Source: JABGPL01 sp964387885 (GTDB lineage: Bacteria; Electryoneota; AABM5-125-24; Hatepunaeales; Hatepunaeaceae). Taken from it: a DNA stretch of 64,000 bases. A model generated the notes under the pieces. The model did not search any database. It worked only from the letters and a program-made list of their open reading frames with translations, and was not told the DNA's origin. The stretch lies in assembly GCA_964387885.1 (NCBI GenBank), contig CAYLYZ010000014.1, forward strand, positions 1 to 64,000. Direction: 5' to 3'. Every line of letters begins with the position of its first letter. Position 1 is the stretch's first letter. A program made the translations under genes and the position numbers. This document shows, in pieces, positions 60,184-64,000 of the stretch.

Positions 60184-60768
60184 ATGAGTGCAAAAATGAC
60201 TTCAGAAATTTGCCAGAGATGTTCGTTTTTCGATACTAATTATGGCACATGCAGAAAAATACGCGAGAATATCCGGGATTATCCAAAAAAATTCTCCAAA
60301 TGCAATGGAGTTCACTTCTCAGGAATAGATAATGTAAACATCAGCGATGTTCTGTCTGACATTCAAAATAGTAAGAAAAGTACCAAATCGACAAAGAGAG
60401 AAACAAATCTCAAAAAGGAAGAATTTCCAGCTATCGGCAGAATGAACAGGGCACGGTATTTAATGTTTCGGGTAGTTCAACTTCTTGCTATGGCTGTCGG
60501 CTTTATGATTATTGAGTCTATAGGTACATATAATGTTCTCGGAGGATTATTATATGTCATTCTTGTCGTAGCCAATATTGGTTATGATGTTCTCCTCGGG
60601 ATTTACAGGCTGCATGATCTTGGACGTCCGGGAGATCATTATTTACTTATGTTGATCCCCTTTTACAACATCTATTTCAGTCTTCTCCTGTTCTTTAAAA
60701 AGGGTGAGCCTCGCAAAAACGAATACGGATATGATCCTCTTTTGGAGATGTCAGAAAGTTTGTCATAG
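60184..60768 (+). CDS. DUF805-like membrane protein with N-terminal cysteine-rich segment
   Basis: The 194-residue protein begins with a small cysteine cluster (CQRC, CRK, KCNG within residues 11-41), perhaps a metal site, followed by a Lys/Ser-rich linker. Residues 88-180 are DUF805-like: GRMNRARYLMFRVVQLLAMA, two to three membrane helices, and the family's hallmark YRLHDLGRPGDHYLLMLIPF with a C-terminal KKGEP.KNEYG. DUF805 proteins are of unknown function. Combination with a cysteine-rich N terminus is not one I recognise. It is not in an obvious operon. Confidence 0.75.
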   Translation: MSAKMTSEICQRCSFFDTNYGTCRKIRENIRDYPKKFSKCNGVHFSGIDNVNISDVLSDIQNSKKSTKSTKRETNLKKEEFPAIGRMNRARYLMFRVVQLLAMAVGFMIIESIGTYNVLGGLLYVILVVANIGYDVLLGIYRLHDLGRPGDHYLLMLIPFYNIYFSLLLFFKKGEPRKNEYGYDPLLEMSESLS

Positions 60769-61071
60769 TAAGATGCCGACAAACAGGAGTACCAGCCATT
60801 AGGCCGTGCAGGAATGACAATTTCCACAGAACGTAGGTCGGATTCTTAATCTGACGAAAAAAAACCGTTTGAAATTCTGTCGGAATAAAATCCTAACCAA
60901 CTCAGCAAGGTTCTCTCCCCCCTGCTATTGCAGAGCCTGTCCTCGCGAAGGCGGGGAGGGGAAATTAATGGGGGGGTACACCGGAAAAAGTCCGGTTTAG
61001 ACAAATACTTAAATAATATAATCAAATATATGCCCAGTATTACAACTGAGATTGTGTTACGGGTATTAATC
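60769..61071. other. Repeat-bearing intergenic region
   Basis: No gene is seen. It holds the second copy of the GTAGGTCGGATT inverted-repeat element (60833-60855 with 60879-60897, degraded) and a GC-rich patch near 60940-60975 with runs of g. It lies between convergent genes, but no clear terminator hairpin is present. Confidence 0.55.
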
Positions 61072-63294
61072 CTACTTTAAAAGCACTACTTTAGTTTCCT
61101 GCTGAGTCCTATATCCACCTTTATCTTTCAACCTAATAAAGTACATTCCCGACTCAAATCCTTCTGAATCCCAATTCGCATTATACTGACCAGCAGGTTT
61201 CATACCTCGTTCTAATACCTTTATCTGCCTGCCTTGAAGATTAAAAATCCCAATCTCAATATCCATGGAAAATGGGACTGAGTAGTTGACTCTTGTACTG
61301 CTGTTAAACGGATTAGGATACGCAGGTTGCAGGCAAATAACTGACGGAGTTTCGGTATTGTTATTACCAACAACCTTGAGTGCCGCAGAACAGTCGTAAA
61401 CTCCTATACAGGATTGATGGGCCATATAAACGTAAGGAGGATCGATTTCCATGGATCCTAACTGCAGCCTCTGATCATCCCTAATGAAGTATTGCCCGAC
61501 TATTTCAGGATTTTCGATATCTGATATATCGAAAATCCTGATTTGAGGATCACGACCATTTCTACGGGCGGTTCGTGCAATCACATAGTCGGAATACAAA
61601 TGAAAATCGTAAACTGTGTCAACAGGATTATACTCCATAAGCAATTCAGGATAAATGGGATCATCAAGAGAATACACAGCAAGATTTCCGTCAGCAATAT
61701 ATAATCGATCATTGGACACTTCTACACATCTCACATGACCCTGTCTGTTAATTCTGCTTCTAGTAAATGGGTTTTGTCGATCGGACACATCTACAATTCT
61801 AACTCCTTCATCCCATGTTGAAACATAAGCCCAATTATTATAAACTGCAATATCTTGCGGTGAGTTGATCTCCTCGATGAACCACCTTTCATTTTCCCCA
61901 TCTAACGGCATGGGCGTTATCATCAGTCCACGTGGCCAAAATGTACTGTAGAGATAAAATTCGGAAGGGAAGATTGACGTGACGCTACTTTGAGTCTCGA
62001 ACAAAGGATTGATAAGTGAGGGATTCTCTGGATCATCAACATCAATACAATAAATAGCATAGGGACCTCTTGATTCGAGATAAAGCCTGTTATCGTAAAG
62101 TTCTCCGTTGTACCCGGATAGATTCTCATTGTTTATTCTCAGTGATGATATCGTTTGAGGATTTTCGGGATTTCGAATATCTAACACATACAAGTCTACT
62201 TGACGACGGTCTCGACTTTCAAAAGCATAAAGTATATCGTTCTCAATAGCAGCAAGACTCATACCTTGTACCGGATAATAAACACCCACACTGTCTGGGG
62301 GAAATCCATTTTCAACAGAATATATATAATACCCAAAACGTTGTCCATTAAATCGATCACCATTGGTTGTAAAACAAAGATAGTCACCATATTCAAACGC
62401 ATATCCTGAAATGCTGGGACATGGACGACAATCTAATCTTCTCGGATTATCAATATCAGAAAGATCCAACACCAACCATTCCAACCATGTTAAGTCGTCC
62501 CATTCCTGCATAAGTTGTGCAATATAAACTTCTTCATGATAACGAATCATTATCCACGCCTGTATTCTACGCCCTGCTATGCTCCAAACAACCTCGGGAT
62601 TTTCCATATCACCAATATCATACAGAAAAATCCCATCCTCATCGGCAGCAATCAAAACATGACTCTCGAAAAATTCCATATCCTTCACAATTACATCTGT
62701 TTCTGAAAGAAGCACCGGATTGTCTATGTCACCAATATTAATGATATGTAGTCTTTCACCACCTAAAAAAATCACATCATTATTAATGGCAATGGCTCCA
62801 ACTTGACCATTGATGTCCATTTCAGAAATTATTCTGGGGAAATCATGGTTTATGTTGAAAATTTGTAAAACGCTGTCTGAGCTGCATGCAAAAAGAATTG
62901 TATCGCGTTGGGCAAGAGCAGTGTACCCACCTTCTCGCTCGATCATCTGCAGGTGGTTTGGAGTTTCAAAATTTGAGATATCATAAAGAGAAAGACCTTC
63001 TGCATGGGCATGATAAAGTCGATCATCCACAATTTTGAAATCTCCGTTACCTCTGTTTTGAAGCCAATATGTTCCGATTTCTGTTACATTCTCTGGGTTT
63101 GTAAGATCGAGCACGCTGTACCGATCTGATTTTAAAAGGAATACATAGTCATCGACGATCTGGTGACGAAATCCGTTGGATGTCCATGAATTATGAAACA
63201 ATTTTACTCGTTCAATCCCAAAATTATCTTGGCTATAAGATTGTGCAGACAATAATATTAGCACAAAAAGCATTATACAACTTTTCATTTTCAT
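61072..63294 (-). CDS. T9SS cargo with LVIVD-type propeller repeats
   Basis: CGGAG six bases upstream fixes the ATG at 63294, which opens the signal peptide MKMKSCIMLFVLILLSAQSY. Residues 25-640 are repeats of about 40-45 residues with the pattern 'V..D..DIxNPxxV....' (NIGDIDNPVLL, DIGDMENPEVV, DIRNPENPQTI, IVDVSDRQNPFTRS, DISDIENPEIV), the LVIVD family that forms beta-propellers. The sorting domain (YPNPFNSSTRVNYS ... TKVVLLK) covers about 657-740. A single gene with no operon partner, divergent from nothing nearby. Binding role inferred. Confidence 0.85.
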   Translation of the reverse strand: MKMKSCIMLFVLILLSAQSYSQDNFGIERVKLFHNSWTSNGFRHQIVDDYVFLLKSDRYSVLDLTNPENVTEIGTYWLQNRGNGDFKIVDDRLYHAHAEGLSLYDISNFETPNHLQMIEREGGYTALAQRDTILFACSSDSVLQIFNINHDFPRIISEMDINGQVGAIAINNDVIFLGGERLHIINIGDIDNPVLLSETDVIVKDMEFFESHVLIAADEDGIFLYDIGDMENPEVVWSIAGRRIQAWIMIRYHEEVYIAQLMQEWDDLTWLEWLVLDLSDIDNPRRLDCRPCPSISGYAFEYGDYLCFTTNGDRFNGQRFGYYIYSVENGFPPDSVGVYYPVQGMSLAAIENDILYAFESRDRRQVDLYVLDIRNPENPQTISSLRINNENLSGYNGELYDNRLYLESRGPYAIYCIDVDDPENPSLINPLFETQSSVTSIFPSEFYLYSTFWPRGLMITPMPLDGENERWFIEEINSPQDIAVYNNWAYVSTWDEGVRIVDVSDRQNPFTRSRINRQGHVRCVEVSNDRLYIADGNLAVYSLDDPIYPELLMEYNPVDTVYDFHLYSDYVIARTARRNGRDPQIRIFDISDIENPEIVGQYFIRDDQRLQLGSMEIDPPYVYMAHQSCIGVYDCSAALKVVGNNNTETPSVICLQPAYPNPFNSSTRVNYSVPFSMDIEIGIFNLQGRQIKVLERGMKPAGQYNANWDSEGFESGMYFIRLKDKGGYRTQQETKVVLLK

Positions 63295-63448
63295 TGTTGC
63301 TCCGTGGATTCTGGCTCTTAAATAAACTCATAGATTCTTTTCAATATAGCTATTATATGCTTCTGGCGCAACTCGATAATAATTTCAAATATAAATTGTT
63401 ATAACAGAAGTTTTATGCACGAGTGTCGTTCCCCGTACAAAAAAAACA

Positions 63449-63470
63449 GGGGCGCACAACCGTGCGCCCC
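63449..63470. repeat. 'GTAGGGGCGCAC' palindrome (inverted orientation)
   Basis: ggggcgcac (63449-63457) and gtgcgcccc (63462-63470) pair perfectly over 9 bp and are followed by tac, so the repeat reads gtaggggcgcac on the minus strand. It lies 30 bp downstream of the acetyltransferase stop. Confidence 0.65.
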
Positions 63471-63499
63471 TACAGTTCATTCACAAATCCCGCTCTAAC

Positions 63500-64000
63500 C
63501 TATTCCTTAGGATGCACAATATCATCATACAAAACATTCCCAACATTCATATCATCCGGCAACGGAGCTTCTTCATCCAAATCTAAGCAGCGCATGACAC
63601 CCGGTTCAACCTCCTTGTACCGCAGACCCGATTCCGGACAGGTCATTATGCCCTCTGCATCGGGGTTTTCCAACGGCAACCCATGACGACTTACCCAGCC
63701 CTTCTGACGTGCGGGAACACCAAGCATCATTGCGTAATCCGGAACATCCTTCGGGACGACTGCTCCGGCTCCGATGAATGCGTAGCGACCGACAGTGATA
63801 CCGCAGACAATTGTCGCGTTAGCTCCGACACTGCAGCCACGTTTGAGTAAAGTCTTCTCATACAGGGCATGACGGTTGACCTGCGAGCGTGGATTGGTGA
63901 CATTTGTCAGCACGCAGGATGGCCCGAGGAAAACGTCGTCTTCGATGATTGTCCCTGTGTAAACGGAGATATTGTTCTGCAGCTTAACGTTGTTGCCCAT
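63500..64000 (-). CDS. Left-handed beta-helix N-acetyltransferase (WbpD/WlbB-like), 5' partial
   Basis: The frame is open to the right edge, and the Met at 64000 is probably internal, because family members carry about 20 or more residues before NVKLQNNISVYTG. Hexapeptide repeats (NNVKLQNNISVYTGTIIEDD, VFLGPSCVLTNV, RGCSVGANATIVCGITVGRY, AFIGAGAVV) form a left-handed beta-helix, and NPRSQVNR is typical of UDP-2,3-diamino-sugar uronate N-acetyltransferases (WbpD/WlbB). The product would feed surface polysaccharide. The C-terminal tail with CPESGLRYKEVEPGVMRCLD looks like the small metal-binding extension found in some members. Adjacent polysaccharide genes, if any, lie beyond the window. Confidence 0.85.
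   Translation of the reverse strand: MGNNVKLQNNISVYTGTIIEDDVFLGPSCVLTNVTNPRSQVNRHALYEKTLLKRGCSVGANATIVCGITVGRYAFIGAGAVVPKDVPDYAMMLGVPARQKGWVSRHGLPLENPDAEGIMTCPESGLRYKEVEPGVMRCLDLDEEAPLPDDMNVGNVLYDDIVHPKE

Noticed and set aside
60930..60980. GC-rich patch with g-runs as a possible G-quadruplex
   Set aside because: The g-runs are irregular and belong to a degraded repeat region, so no specific structure is supported.
1..64000. tRNA, rRNA, CRISPR array, integrase or transposase genes
   Set aside because: I looked through every intergenic gap and found no T-loop/acceptor pairs, regular spacer arrays or recombinase motifs. The gaps hold hairpins and small palindromic repeats only.

Overview
The window comes from an uncultivated diderm bacterium, probably of the Fibrobacteres-Chlorobi-Bacteroidetes superphylum or one of its deep candidate lineages. 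Three things point there. Nine secreted proteins end in a 'PNPFN ... G.Y' type IX secretion (T9SS, Por) sorting domain. MurE carries the DNPR motif of enzymes that add meso-diaminopimelate. Gene starts are mixed: some have strong Shine-Dalgarno sites, while several start at TTG, GTG or CTG. The exact phylum cannot be fixed from the sequence alone. No T9SS core component, rRNA, tRNA, CRISPR array, transposase or integrase was seen.

Layout. 1-6785: three T9SS cargo genes, one made of tandem carboxypeptidase-regulatory-like repeats and two propeller/LamG paralogues. 6864-11012: an accessory cassette with a ribbon-helix-helix regulator and its probable operator, a two-TM membrane protein, and a 1119-aa CHAT protease-STAND NTPase-TPR protein. 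This is the best candidate for an undescribed conflict or cell-death system. 11129-15788 (minus): an operon of acyl-CoA synthetase, PLP decarboxylase, pyrE, a Trm112-like protein and dCMP deaminase. 16108-23109 (plus): a beta-helix cargo, miaB and a gingipain-type C25 protease. 23513-30523: a methyltransferase, a decayed second copy of the ftsX 3' end, a highly structured leader, and two more cargo genes. 30595-49148 (minus): ftsX, ftsE, a methyltransferase and the division/cell wall (dcw) cluster ftsZ-A-Q-murB-C-G-ftsW-murD-mraY-murE-ftsI-ftsL-rsmH-mraZ, read from mraZ downwards. murF and ddl are missing. 49770-58099 (plus): a radical-SAM-like protein without cluster cysteines, recO, a cargo gene, an FGE-like lipoprotein, a degenerate Mut7-C protein and dnaG. 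58100-61071: a CNNM/CBS membrane protein, a cupin and a DUF805-like protein embedded in many small palindromic repeats. 61072-64000 (minus): an LVIVD-propeller cargo gene and the 3' part of a sugar N-acetyltransferase gene.

The chromosome therefore alternates conserved housekeeping blocks (nucleotide metabolism, division and wall synthesis, replication) with secreted-protein genes that appear to be gained, duplicated and recombined locally. Examples are a sorting-domain-plus-terminator unit shared by two neighbouring cargo genes, and an ftsX-end direct repeat that brackets two cargo genes.
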